Below are positions 16,709 through 25,422 of a stretch of 64,000 nt of DNA, piece after piece. The position numbers and the translations under genes were made by a program. Each line of letters starts with the position of its first letter. The stretch's first letter is position 1. Origin of the DNA: Rhodococcus sp. HM1 (lineage in GTDB: Bacteria; Actinomycetota; Actinomycetes; Mycobacteriales; Mycobacteriaceae); assembly GCF_023218075.1 (NCBI RefSeq), contig NZ_JALPTB010000005.1:104246-168245 (forward strand), given 5' to 3'. Below the pieces are notes generated by a model, which was not told the origin of the DNA, ran no database searches, and saw nothing but the letters and a program-made list of their open reading frames with translations.

Positions 16709-17866
16709 ATGGCTCTCAACGCCGATTTCGATCTGTTCAAGCTCAGCGACGAGCACGACGCCCTGCGTGAGGCCATCCGCGCGCTGTCCGAGAAGGAAAT
16801 CGCCCCCTACGCCAAGGACGTCGACGAGAACTCCCGCTTCCCGCAGGAGGCCCTCGACGCCCTCAACAAGTCCGGCTTCAACGCGATCCACGTGCCCGAG
16901 CAGTTCGAGGGCCAGGGCGCCGATTCGATCGCCGCGTGCATCGTCATCGAAGAGGTAGCCCGCGTGTGTGGCTCCTCGTCGCTGATCCCCGCCGTCAACA
17001 AGCTCGGCACCATGGGCCTGATCCTGCGCGGCTCCGACGAGCTCAAGGCGAAGGTGCTGCCGGACATCGTCAACGGCGCGATGGCCTCCTACGCGCTGTC
17101 CGAGCGTGAGGCCGGCTCCGACGCCGCGTCGATGCGCACCCGCGCGAAGGCCGACGGCGACGACTGGATCCTCAACGGCTCCAAGTGCTGGATCACCAAC
17201 GGCGGCAAGTCCACGTGGTACACGGTCATGGCCGTCACCGACCCGGAGAAGGGCGCCAACGGCATCTCGTCGTTCATGGTCCACAAGGACGACGAGGGCT
17301 TCGTCGTCGGCCCGAAGGAGAAGAAGCTCGGCATCAAGGGCTCCCCGACCGCCGAGCTGTACTTCGAGAACTGCCGCATCCCCGGCGACCGCATCGTCGG
17401 CGAGCCCGGCACCGGCTTCAAGACCGCGCTCGCGACCCTCGACCACACCCGCCCGACCATCGGCGCGCAGGCCGTCGGCCTCGCCCAGGGTGCGCTCGAC
17501 GCGGCGCTCGCCTACGTCAAGGAGCGCAAGCAGTTCGGCCGGCCGATCGCCGACAACCAGGGCGTGCAGTTCATGCTCGCCGACATGGCCATGAAGGTCG
17601 AGGCCGCCCGCCTGATGGTCTACACCTCCGCAGCTCGCGCCGAGCGCGGCGAGGGCAACCTCGGCTTCATCTCCGCCGCCGCGAAGTGCTTCGCCTCGGA
17701 CGTCGCCATGGAGGTCACCACCGACGCCGTGCAGCTGTTCGGCGGTGCCGGCTACACCACCGACTTCCCCGTCGAGCGCATGATGCGCGACGCCAAGATC
17801 ACCCAGATCTACGAGGGCACCAACCAGATCCAGCGCGTCGTCATGTCCCGCGCGCTGCTCCGCTGA
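16709..17866 (+). CDS. fadE25: Acyl-CoA dehydrogenase FadE25-like
   Basis: A 385-residue FAD acyl-CoA dehydrogenase that closely resembles mycobacterial FadE25 over its whole length (for example FDLFKLSDEHDALREAIRAL, YALSEREAGSDAASMRTRAK). The catalytic base is Glu369 in IYEGTNQIQR, the position used by short/medium-chain enzymes. The ATG at 16709 has AGGAG at 10 nt; an in-frame ATG at 16676 is unlikely. It catalyses alpha,beta-dehydrogenation, probably of short or branched acyl-CoAs. It is followed after 52 nt by fadB2, which acts two steps later in beta-oxidation. Confidence 0.95.
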   Translation: MALNADFDLFKLSDEHDALREAIRALSEKEIAPYAKDVDENSRFPQEALDALNKSGFNAIHVPEQFEGQGADSIAACIVIEEVARVCGSSSLIPAVNKLGTMGLILRGSDELKAKVLPDIVNGAMASYALSEREAGSDAASMRTRAKADGDDWILNGSKCWITNGGKSTWYTVMAVTDPEKGANGISSFMVHKDDEGFVVGPKEKKLGIKGSPTAELYFENCRIPGDRIVGEPGTGFKTALATLDHTRPTIGAQAVGLAQGALDAALAYVKERKQFGRPIADNQGVQFMLADMAMKVEAARLMVYTSAARAERGEGNLGFISAAAKCFASDVAMEVTTDAVQLFGGAGYTTDFPVERMMRDAKITQIYEGTNQIQRVVMSRALLR

Positions 17867-17918
17867 ACCCGCCGCAGTACTTTCGTCTGGACAAACTTTC
17901 GTCTCCGAGGAGTATTTC

Positions 17919-18773
17919 GTGGCAATTGAACTGGTAGGCGTGGTCGGCGGCGGCACGATGGGCGCCGGCATCGCCGAGGTGTGCGCCAAGGCCGGCAGTG
18001 ACGTGATCGTGCTCGAAACGAGCGAAGAGTTCGCCGCCAAGGCCCTCGACCGCGTCACCACTTCGATCAACAAGGGTGTCGCCCGCGGCAAGATCAGCCA
18101 GGAGGACGCCGACGCCGCCGTCGCGCGAGTCCGCGTCACCACCGACATGGCCGATCTCGCCGACCGCGACCTGGTTATCGAGGCCGCACCCGAGATCGAG
18201 TCCCTGAAGACCGACATCTTCGCCAAGCTCGACGCGGTCGTGAAGCCGGGCGCCATCCTGGCGACGAACACGTCGTCGCTCGCGGTCATCAAGATGGCCC
18301 AGGCGACGAAGCGCCCGGGCCAGGTCGTCGGCGTCCACTTCTTCAACCCGGTGCCGGTGATGCCGCTGGTCGAGGTCATCTCGGCTCTCACCACCGACGA
18401 AGAGGCCGCGAACGTCGTCTTCGACTACGTCAAGAACACCCTCGGCAAGACGGCGGTCCGTGCGGGCGACCGCGCCGGCTTCATCGTCAACGCCCTTCTC
18501 ATCCCGTACCTGTGCCAGGCGGTGCGGATGCTCGAGTCGGGCTACGCGACGAAGGAAGACATCGACGCCGCGATGAAGGGTGGCTGCGGCTACCCGATGG
18601 GTCCGCTCACGCTGCTCGACACCGTCGGCCTCGATGTCGCGCTCAACGCGGCACAGTCGCTGTACGACGAGTTCGCCGAGCCGCACCTCGCGCCGCCGGC
18701 GCTGCTGCGCCGCATGGTCGACGCCGGTCGCCTCGGCCGCAAGACCGGTGAGGGCTTCTACTCCTACAAGTAG
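17919..18773 (+). CDS. fadB2: 3-hydroxybutyryl-CoA dehydrogenase FadB2
   Basis: A 284-residue NAD(P)-dependent 3-hydroxyacyl-CoA dehydrogenase. The N-terminal Rossmann motif is VGVVGGGTMGAGIAEV, the catalytic His lies in GVHFFNPVPVMPLVEV, and the C-terminal dimer domain ends with GRKTGEGFYSYK. It corresponds to mycobacterial FadB2. The GTG at 17919 has GAGGAG at 6 nt. It is in one operon with fadE25 and closed by a strong hairpin. No enoyl-CoA hydratase lies between them, so the middle step must come from another locus. Confidence 0.95.
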   Translation: MAIELVGVVGGGTMGAGIAEVCAKAGSDVIVLETSEEFAAKALDRVTTSINKGVARGKISQEDADAAVARVRVTTDMADLADRDLVIEAAPEIESLKTDIFAKLDAVVKPGAILATNTSSLAVIKMAQATKRPGQVVGVHFFNPVPVMPLVEVISALTTDEEAANVVFDYVKNTLGKTAVRAGDRAGFIVNALLIPYLCQAVRMLESGYATKEDIDAAMKGGCGYPMGPLTLLDTVGLDVALNAAQSLYDEFAEPHLAPPALLRRMVDAGRLGRKTGEGFYSYK

Positions 18774-18786
18774 ATCCTGAGCTCAG

Positions 18787-18823
18787 ACGCCCCCGCGGTT
18801 TCCGTCCGGAACCGCGGGGGCGT
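18787..18823. terminator. Bidirectional terminator between fadB2 and the MFS gene
   Basis: ACGCCCCCGCGGTT(T)CC pairs with GGAACCGCGGGGGCGT around a GTCC loop, followed by TTTCTGT. It lies between convergent genes and is a strong intrinsic terminator. Confidence 0.85.
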
Positions 18824-18900
18824 TTCTGTATTCACCGAGCGGAAGGACAGCAGCGCGGTGTCGGCAGCGCGCGGATGTCTTCCGGCCGTGCGGTTTTCGG

Positions 18901-20205
18901 CTACGTGTTCTCGTTCGAGTCCGCCGGCTGTCGGCGCCGGTCGCCGGAACGGTCGAACAACACCTGCCGAAGCGTGCGGGGTGACACCCCCGCGACGCGG
19001 CGGGCCTTGCCGCGTGAGATCAGGATGCCGGTGATCGCGATCGCCCAGATCGGGTACTGCGCCAGCCAGGCCACCCGGAACGAATCGAACGTGTATCCGC
19101 CGAGCCGCTCGAGCACGATACCCATGACCTGCACGACGATGAGGGTCGCGAGGAAGCCGCCGATGTTCACGATGCCGTTGGCGGTGCCCAGCGCCGTGCT
19201 CGGGTTGAAGGCGCGGGCGTAGTCGAAGCCGATCATCGAACCGGGGCCGCCGACCGAGATGACGATGATCAGCAGCACCAGCAGCCACAGCGGGGCGGGG
19301 CCCGGCAACGCCAGCACCACCGACCACATGGTGACGCTGGCGAGCACGCTGCCGAGCACCAGCCAGGACCGGTGGTTCGGGAACCGCCCCGACAGCACGC
19401 CGAGGATCGGTCCGGCGAGGATGGCGGTCGCCACCGACACGGTGAGCAGCGAACCGGCCGCCGCGGCGGACAGGCCCTGCGCGGACTGCAGGTACGGGAT
19501 GCCCCACATCAGCGCGAACGTGGTGACCGAGAACTGGGTGCCCATGTGCGTGAAGAACCCGAGCCGGGTGCCCGGGCGCTTCCACACGACGGCGATCTGC
19601 CCCCCGACCGCGCGCAGACCGGCCGGTTCCGAGCGCACCTCGACGCCGGGCGGTGCGTCGCGCACGATCGCGACGACCAGCACACACGCGAGCACGCCGA
19701 GCGCCGCGGCGCTTCCGTACGCGGCGGTCCAGCCGGCGCCGGACAGGATCAGGACGAACGGCACCGCGGAGAGCACCTGCCCCAGCTGGCCGAGGATGCC
19801 GGTCAGCTGGGACATCAGCGGTACCCGCCGCGGCTCGAACCACACCGGAACCAGCCGCAGCACCGAGATGAACGTCAGCGCGTCACCGGCGCCGACGAAC
19901 ACCCGGGCCGCGTAGGCGACGGGAAGCGATTCGGTGGTCGCGAGGACGAGTTGCGCGATCGCCATGACCGCGGCGCCGGTCGCGATCATCGTGCGTGAAC
20001 CGAACCTGTCCAGCAGCACCCCGGCCGGGATCTGCATGCCGGCGTAGACGACGATCTGCAGGACGACGAACCCGGACAGGACGGCCGGGGAGACGTCGAA
20101 CCGGTCGCTTGCGGCCAGACCCGAGACACCGAAGGCCGTGCGGTGCAGGACTGCGACGACGTAAGCGAAGACTCCGATGCCCCAGACCAGCCACACGCGC
20201 TTCAT
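18901..20205 (-). CDS. MFS transporter (nitrate/sugar-phosphate-like 12-TM)
   Basis: A 434-residue major facilitator with about 12 hydrophobic segments; the first is VWLVWGIGVFAYVVAVLHRT. The loop 2-3 signature is LLDRFGSRT, which is D-R-x-G-x-R/K-like, and the helix-4 region carries RVFVGAGDALTF. The R-T-x-F-G N-terminal pattern resembles actinobacterial MFS proteins of unknown substrate. The C-terminus is cytosolic and Arg-rich. It lies just upstream of, and on the same strand as, nothing in the terminated fad operon, and downstream of the aldo-keto reductase gene in the opposite order of transcription, 43 nt apart. Confidence 0.88.
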   Translation of the reverse strand: MKRVWLVWGIGVFAYVVAVLHRTAFGVSGLAASDRFDVSPAVLSGFVVLQIVVYAGMQIPAGVLLDRFGSRTMIATGAAVMAIAQLVLATTESLPVAYAARVFVGAGDALTFISVLRLVPVWFEPRRVPLMSQLTGILGQLGQVLSAVPFVLILSGAGWTAAYGSAAALGVLACVLVVAIVRDAPPGVEVRSEPAGLRAVGGQIAVVWKRPGTRLGFFTHMGTQFSVTTFALMWGIPYLQSAQGLSAAAAGSLLTVSVATAILAGPILGVLSGRFPNHRSWLVLGSVLASVTMWSVVLALPGPAPLWLLVLLIIVISVGGPGSMIGFDYARAFNPSTALGTANGIVNIGGFLATLIVVQVMGIVLERLGGYTFDSFRVAWLAQYPIWAIAITGILISRGKARRVAGVSPRTLRQVLFDRSGDRRRQPADSNENT

Positions 20206-20248
20206 GATGCCTAGACCTTAACCCGTCCAGACAAGTTACTTTCAGGTA

Positions 20249-21256
20249 CTACTCGCGGCCGAGGGACACCCACGTCGGGTCGGCGGCCCGCTGACCGACC
20301 ACCAGATCCGCCAGCGCGTCCAGGCGAGCGACCTGCTCGCGGTCGAGCGTCAGGTTCAGCGCACCCACGTTCTCGGTGACCCGCTCGGCGAAACGGGTGC
20401 CCGGAATCGACACCGACGGCAGCCCGAACGTGCGGGCCTTGTCGTCGAGCCACGCCAGCGCCACCTGCGCGATGGTCGCGTCGAGCTCGTCGGCGACCGC
20501 CCGGACCTCGCCGCGCACCTTCAGGTTCGCCGGCAGCGCATCCTCCGCGAAGCGCGGGAACCGGCGACGCAGGTCCTTCTCCTCGACCTGCGTCGCGTCG
20601 AACGCGTCGGTCAGCAGACCGCGGCTCACCGGCGAGTACGGCACGAACCCGATGCCGAGTTCCGCGGCGGTCGGCACCACGTGCTTCTCGACGTCGCGCG
20701 AGACGATGCTCCACTCGGACTGGATCGCCGCGATCGGATGGACGGCGTGCGCGCGGCGCAGTTCGTCGCCGGTCGCCTCCGAGAGTCCGATGTTCCGGAT
20801 CTTGCCGGCGCGGACCAGTTCGGCCAGTGCGCCGACCGTCTCCTCGATCGGGACCTCGGGGTCGACGCGGTGCAGGTAGTACAGGTCGACGCTGTCGACA
20901 CCCAGCCGCTGCAGCGACTCGTCGATCGCCTGACGGGCGTACTCGGGACGACCGTTGATGCGGCGGTTGCCGGCGGGAGTGCTGCCGCCCAGCGCGCCGA
21001 CCAGCCCGAACTTGGTGGCCAGCTGTACCTCGTCGCGGCGGTCCCTCAGCAGCTTGCCGACCACGGTCTCGCTGAGGCCGTCGCCGTAGACGTTGGCGGT
21101 GTCGATGAACGTCACGCCCAGGTCCACGGCGTGATGCAGGGTCGCCAGCGCCTCGTCGGGATCGGTCCCGCCGTAGACGGGGGCGACCGACATGGCGCCG
21201 TAGCCCTGCGCGCTGACGGTCAGGCCGGGGGCCAGTTCGACGGTGGGGACGGGCAT
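20249..21256 (-). CDS. Aldo/keto reductase
   Basis: A 335-residue NADPH-dependent reductase of the AKR superfamily. The tetrad is visible: Asp in FIDTANVYGDG with its Tyr, Lys in LATKFG, and His in YYLHRVD. The NADPH-binding C-terminal part contains SIPGTRFAERVTEN. The ATG at 21256 has GAGGAG at about 6 nt. It is closest to the AKR13-like bacterial group acting on aldehydes. It is transcribed before the MFS gene on the same strand, 43 nt apart, so the two may form an operon. It is divergent from a DinB-like gene. Confidence 0.93.
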   Translation of the reverse strand: MPVPTVELAPGLTVSAQGYGAMSVAPVYGGTDPDEALATLHHAVDLGVTFIDTANVYGDGLSETVVGKLLRDRRDEVQLATKFGLVGALGGSTPAGNRRINGRPEYARQAIDESLQRLGVDSVDLYYLHRVDPEVPIEETVGALAELVRAGKIRNIGLSEATGDELRRAHAVHPIAAIQSEWSIVSRDVEKHVVPTAAELGIGFVPYSPVSRGLLTDAFDATQVEEKDLRRRFPRFAEDALPANLKVRGEVRAVADELDATIAQVALAWLDDKARTFGLPSVSIPGTRFAERVTENVGALNLTLDREQVARLDALADLVVGQRAADPTWVSLGRE

Positions 21257-21386
21257 GAACTTCTCCTCGTGATTCCTCGGTTCCCGGGCCCTGCGGAGCC
21301 CGGGCACGTATCCGTCGTTCGATCCTTCCCGAAAACCCCGACGCAGGCAGGACTTGAAATCGCGATGATCCCAACACCGTCGGACC

Positions 21387-21392
21387 TACGCT
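21387..21392 (+). promoter_or_regulatory. Leaderless -10 element for the DinB-like/ilvD operon
   Basis: TACGCT ends 6 nt before the ATG at 21399, the spacing expected if transcription starts at the start codon. No Shine-Dalgarno sequence is present. Confidence 0.55.
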
Positions 21393-21398
21393 GAATCC

Positions 21399-21968
21399 AT
21401 GGCAGTCGACTGGCTCGAATTGCAGCGCACGGCGGCCCGCGGATTCACCGAGCGGCTCGCACAGGTGACCGACTGGAAGGCCCCCACACCGGACACCGAG
21501 TGGGACATCGCCAAACTGGTCGAGCACATGATCGACGAACAGCGGTGGATCCCGCCGTTGTTGGCGGGCATGACCATCGCCGAAGCCGAAGCCTCGCTCG
21601 CGCCGATCGGTGACGACCTGCGCGCCGAATGGTCCCGCTACGCCGAGTCCGCGACCACCGCATGGGCGGCGACCGCTCCGGACGCTTCCGTGCACCTGTC
21701 GTACGGCGTCGTGCCCTGCCACAACTATCTGAAACAGCAGGTCGCGGACATCGCGATCCACACCTGGGATCTCGCCCGAGGCGTCGGGGGCGACGACCGA
21801 CTCGACCCGGACCTGGTGGCGGCGGTGTGGGCGGACCTGCAGCCCCAGAAGGACATGCTCGCGGCGAGCGGCCTGTTCGCCGACCCGGTACCGGTCCCGG
21901 ACGACGCACCACTGCAGGACCGATTGCTCGCCCTGACCGGCCGCGACCCCCGAGGAGACACGTCATGA
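21399..21968 (+). CDS. TIGR03086-like DinB/mycothiol-fold metal-binding protein
   Basis: A 189-residue four-helix-bundle protein of the TIGR03086/maleylpyruvate-isomerase N-terminal group. Candidate metal ligands are His in [12 protein letters not shown] and His in [11 protein letters not shown]. This superfamily includes mycothiol-dependent S-transferases and isomerases, but most TIGR03086 members are uncharacterised. The gene appears leaderless. Its TGA overlaps the ilvD ATG by 4 nt, so the two are translationally coupled, an unusual partner for ilvD. Confidence 0.85.
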   Translation: MAVDWLELQRTAARGFTERLAQVTDWKAPTPDTEWDIAKLVEHMIDEQRWIPPLLAGMTIAEAEASLAPIGDDLRAEWSRYAESATTAWAATAPDASVHLSYGVVPCHNYLKQQVADIAIHTWDLARGVGGDDRLDPDLVAAVWADLQPQKDMLAASGLFADPVPVPDDAPLQDRLLALTGRDPRGDTS

Positions 21969-23665
21969 GCGAAGGCGCCCCCGACATCAAACCCCGCAGC
22001 CGCGACGTGACGGACGGTCTCGAGAAGGCGGCCTCCCGCGGCATGCTCCGCGCGGTCGGCATGGGCGACGACGACTGGGACAAGCCGCAGATCGGGGTCG
22101 CGTCGTCGTGGAACGAGATCACCCCGTGCAACCTGTCGCTGGAACGCCTGGCCCGGGCCGTCAAGGACGGGGTGCACGCGGCGGGAGGCTACCCGCTGGA
22201 ATTCGGGACCATCTCCGTCTCCGACGGCATCTCGATGGGACACGAGGGCATGCACTTCTCGCTGGTCTCCCGCGAGGTGATCGCCGACAGCGTGGAGACG
22301 GTGATGCAGGCCGAGCGTCTCGACGGATCGGTACTGCTCGCCGGATGCGACAAGTCGCTACCCGGGATGCTCATGGCCGCGGCACGGCTGAACCTGGCCG
22401 GCGTGTTCCTCTACGCCGGGTCGATCCTGCCCGGCACGGCGAAGCTGTCCGACGGCACCGAACGCGACGTCACGATCATCGACGCGTTCGAAGCGGTCGG
22501 CGCGTGCGCGCGGGGGCTGATGTCCCGCGACGACCTCGACGCCATCGAACGAGCGATCTGCCCCGGCGAAGGCGCGTGCGGCGGGATGTACACCGCGAAC
22601 ACGATGGCCAGCGCCGCCGAAGCGCTCGGCATGTCCCTGCCCGGCAGCGCGTCGCCGCCCGCCACGGACCGGCGACGCGACGGCTTCGCGCGCCGCAGCG
22701 GGCAGGCCGTCGTGGACCTGCTGCGCCGCGGAATCACCACCGCCGACATCCTCACCAAGGAGGCGTTCGAGAATGCCATCGCGGTCGTGATGGCATTCGG
22801 AGGTTCGACGAACGCGGTCCTGCATCTGCTGGCGATCGCGCGCGAAGCCGACGTGGAACTGACACTCGACGATTTCGTCCGGGTGGGCGCGCGGGTCCCC
22901 CACCTCGCCGACGTCAAACCGTTCGGGGCGCACGTCATGAAGGACGTCGACCACATCGGCGGTGTACCCGTGGTCATGAAGGCCCTGCTCGACGCCGGTC
23001 TGCTGCACGGCGACTGCCTGACCGTCACCGGACGCACCGTGGCCGAGAACCTCGCCGACATCGCGCCGCCCGACCCGGACGGCAAGGTGCTGCGTGCACT
23101 CGGCAACCCGATCCATCCGACCGGCGGCATCACCATCCTGCGGGGCACGCTCGCCCCGGAGGGCGCGGTGGTCAAGTCCGCGGGATTCGACGAATCGGTG
23201 TTCGAGGGCACCGCGCGCGTCTTCGAACGTGAACGGGCCGCGATGGACGCCCTCGAGGACGGCACCATCACCGCCGGTGACGTGGTGGTCATCCGCTACG
23301 AAGGTCCGAAGGGCGGACCCGGGATGCGGGAAATGCTCGCCATCACCGGAGCCATCAAGGGCGCGGGTCTGGGCAAGGACGTCCTGCTGCTCACCGACGG
23401 CCGGTTCTCCGGCGGCACCACGGGCTTGTGCGTCGGGCACGTCGCGCCGGAAGCCGTCGACGGGGGCCCGATCGCGTTCGTCCGCGACGGCGACCGGATC
23501 CGGCTCGACGTCGCGAACGGCACCCTCGATCTCCTCGTCGACGACGCGGAGCTCGAGCAGCGCCGGACCGGCTGGGAACCGCTGCCGCCCAGGTACACCC
23601 GCGGGGTCCTCGCGAAGTACACGAAGCTGGTCGGGTCCGCGTCGATCGGCGCCGTGTGCGTCTGA
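21965..23665 (+). CDS. ilvD: Dihydroxy-acid dehydratase
   Basis: A 566-residue IlvD/Edd enzyme converting 2,3-dihydroxy-isovalerate and -methylvalerate to 2-keto acids for valine and isoleucine synthesis. Fe-S cluster cysteines are seen in [19 protein letters not shown] and [16 protein letters not shown]; the C-terminal domain has [21 protein letters not shown]. The ATG at 21965 is in a 4-nt overlap with the DinB-like gene, so the longer upstream frame is not used. No other ilv genes are present. It could be a second, catabolic or sugar-acid dehydratase, but the sequence reads as a normal IlvD. Confidence 0.94.
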   Translation: MSEGAPDIKPRSRDVTDGLEKAASRGMLRAVGMGDDDWDKPQIGVASSWNEITPCNLSLERLARAVKDGVHAAGGYPLEFGTISVSDGISMGHEGMHFSLVSREVIADSVETVMQAERLDGSVLLAGCDKSLPGMLMAAARLNLAGVFLYAGSILPGTAKLSDGTERDVTIIDAFEAVGACARGLMSRDDLDAIERAICPGEGACGGMYTANTMASAAEALGMSLPGSASPPATDRRRDGFARRSGQAVVDLLRRGITTADILTKEAFENAIAVVMAFGGSTNAVLHLLAIAREADVELTLDDFVRVGARVPHLADVKPFGAHVMKDVDHIGGVPVVMKALLDAGLLHGDCLTVTGRTVAENLADIAPPDPDGKVLRALGNPIHPTGGITILRGTLAPEGAVVKSAGFDESVFEGTARVFERERAAMDALEDGTITAGDVVVIRYEGPKGGPGMREMLAITGAIKGAGLGKDVLLLTDGRFSGGTTGLCVGHVAPEAVDGGPIAFVRDGDRIRLDVANGTLDLLVDDAELEQRRTGWEPLPPRYTRGVLAKYTKLVGSASIGAVCV

Positions 23666-23668
23666 CCC

Positions 23669-23714
23669 CTCGTGCGTGGTTTCGGTAGCGGCAACTACCG
23701 AAACCACGCACGAG
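23669..23714. repeat. Dispersed hairpin repeat, copy 2
   Basis: A perfect 20-bp stem (CTCGTGCGTGG then TTTCGGTAG) with a CGGCAA loop begins 3 nt after the ilvD stop and ends 8 nt before the convergent protease gene. It shares the GTGCGTG-TTTCGGTAG core with the copies at 16533 and 37042. Confidence 0.85.
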
Positions 23715-23722
23715 CACGGGAA

Positions 23723-24388
23723 TCAGATGGGACGGAAGCCGCTTCCGACACCGCCGCGTGCGTTCACGTCCGCCAGGATCGCGCTGAAGTTGGTGCCGAC
23801 CTCCGGGCCGATGCACGGCGCTGCGAGATACGCGTTCACCATCGCGACGAGGGTCGTGCCGATGACCAGAGGCGCACCGGAGTCGCCCTCGACGACGCAG
23901 ACCTGGGTCCATGTCTCCTGCGACTCGAACACGTCCCCCCAGACGAGACCACAGGTGTTGCCGGTGGTGCGGCCCTCCTTGCAGGCCAGGTTCGGGAACT
24001 GCGGCGGCGCACCCACATCGGTGATCGTCACGTTCCCGACCCGATTCACCGGCGTGACCCTGCCCGGATCGAACTGGATCACCGCGTAGTCGAGTGCCTC
24101 GTTGCCGGCCACCACACGGCCGAGTACGCCAGCGCCCAGGTTGCGCTCGGACTTGACCGTCGCGCCCGGGCCACCGCAGTGGGCCGCGGTGAATCCGACC
24201 AGACGACCGGCAGCGTCGTAACCGATCGTGCTCAGGGTGCAGTCGAAGATGTCGGTGGTCCCGTCACCGAGCGTGATGCCGGACCCACCGCCGAGCGGTA
24301 TCCCTCCGGGTACCGCCGTCGCCACCCCGGCGCCGCCTCCGATCAGGGCAATCGTTGCCGCGAACGCCATCGCCAACTTCTTGAACAT
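23723..24388 (-). CDS. Secreted trypsin-like serine protease (S1 family)
   Basis: A 221-residue exported protease. A signal peptide (MFKKLAMAFAATIALIGGGA, cut near ATA-VPG) precedes a chymotrypsin-fold domain with catalytic His70 (FTAAHCGG), Asp100 (LDYAVIQF) and Ser170 (EGDSGAP). Paired cysteines near His and around the specificity pocket suggest disulfides. Length and order match mycobacterial Rv1815-type secreted serine proteases. Its substrate is unknown. It converges on ilvD, separated only by the hairpin repeat. Confidence 0.93.
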   Translation of the reverse strand: MFKKLAMAFAATIALIGGGAGVATAVPGGIPLGGGSGITLGDGTTDIFDCTLSTIGYDAAGRLVGFTAAHCGGPGATVKSERNLGAGVLGRVVAGNEALDYAVIQFDPGRVTPVNRVGNVTITDVGAPPQFPNLACKEGRTTGNTCGLVWGDVFESQETWTQVCVVEGDSGAPLVIGTTLVAMVNAYLAAPCIGPEVGTNFSAILADVNARGGVGSGFRPI

Positions 24389-24429
24389 AAGGCCCCTCCC
24401 GCCCGGCCACGACAGGCCGCGTCAGCGAG

Positions 24430-25239
24430 TCAGCCTATCTGGATGCCGGTCGCTCCGAGGCTCTCCAGAGCTTTTTTGGCTTCCTCCAATTGAGCGCTGA
24501 GCTGAGCGACCCGCTCCTCGGCGGCCTGCCGCGCCTCGTCGATCACCGACTGCACGGCCTCGAGCGCGGTCTCGTCACCCAGTTCCCGCACGGCCCGTTC
24601 GACTGCGTCCGGACCGACCGGCGCGGGCTTTCCGACCCGTCGCGCACCGTGTGCGACCGCCACCGTCCATTCGTTGTCCGGGTCGATCGTGATCGTGATG
24701 CTGACGCCGGGCTGCTTCTTCGGCCTGCGGGCCGCGGTCTTCGGCTTCGGGGCGGGCTCGGCGGACTGCGAGGGGGGTGTGGGCACAGCGGTCTCCTTCG
24801 TCGCGGGCTTCGGCGCCGCGTTCGAGGCGGGCTTCGGTGTCGAGTTCGAGGCGGCGGGCTTCGGTGTCGAGTTCGAGGCGACGGGCTTCGACGCGGACGC
24901 GGCGGCCGGCTTCGGTGCGGGCGCGGGTGCCGGTTTCGCGGACGGGCGCGGCGCGGCCGGAGTCGGCTCGGCGGCCCGGGACTTCGGCGTCACCGGCCGG
25001 GTCAGGCGCAGTTCGTCGTATTCGAAGGGCAGTTCGTCGTTGACGCCCTTGGGCCGGACCGTGACGGTGCGACCGTCGATACCGATGACCTTCGCCGATG
25101 TCCCCGGCTCGATGCCCAAACTCGGAATACCCTCGATGAGATAGACGGTCGCGCGCCGGTCCTCAGCAAGTGCGGTGGTCAGCTCGGCAAGCTGCTCGTC
25201 ACTGAGGTGGTCTGCTCCGGCTCGTCTGCGGGGCGGCAT
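24430..25239 (-). CDS. DUF6319-like protein with Pro/Ala-rich low-complexity middle
   Basis: A 269-residue protein of unknown function. Residues 1-85 form a conserved beta-rich domain (LSDEQLAELTTALAEDRRAT, VIGIDGRTVTVRPKGVNDEL). Residues 90-175 are a Lys/Pro/Ala linker with short repeats (KPAASNST twice, KPA units). The C-terminus is a predicted coiled coil (EARQAAEERVAQLSAQLEE). I tentatively match it to the actinobacterial DUF6319 family. The ATG at 25239 has AAGGA upstream. It may be nucleic-acid associated because of the basic linker, but this is only inference. Confidence 0.78.
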   Translation of the reverse strand: MPPRRRAGADHLSDEQLAELTTALAEDRRATVYLIEGIPSLGIEPGTSAKVIGIDGRTVTVRPKGVNDELPFEYDELRLTRPVTPKSRAAEPTPAAPRPSAKPAPAPAPKPAAASASKPVASNSTPKPAASNSTPKPASNAAPKPATKETAVPTPPSQSAEPAPKPKTAARRPKKQPGVSITITIDPDNEWTVAVAHGARRVGKPAPVGPDAVERAVRELGDETALEAVQSVIDEARQAAEERVAQLSAQLEEAKKALESLGATGIQIG

Positions 25240-25422
25240 GCCACGTCCTTCCTGGCTTCGGGTGAATTCGGTCCCGGGGTGGGTGGATCGCGAACACTGT
25301 CGCACAGAGGTACGACACGACCGTGTGCGACTCTTCGAAGGTCACGTCGTGTCCGCGGCGTGAACGGTGGGTGTTCGCCGAGCAGGTGGTCGGTCGCCCC
25401 GGCGGCGGTGAGGAGAGCAGGC

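Noticed and set aside
24779..24960. CRISPR-like or tandem repeat array in the DUF6319-like gene
   Set aside because: The short repeats are in frame and encode a Lys/Pro/Ala linker; there are no spacers or palindromic repeats.
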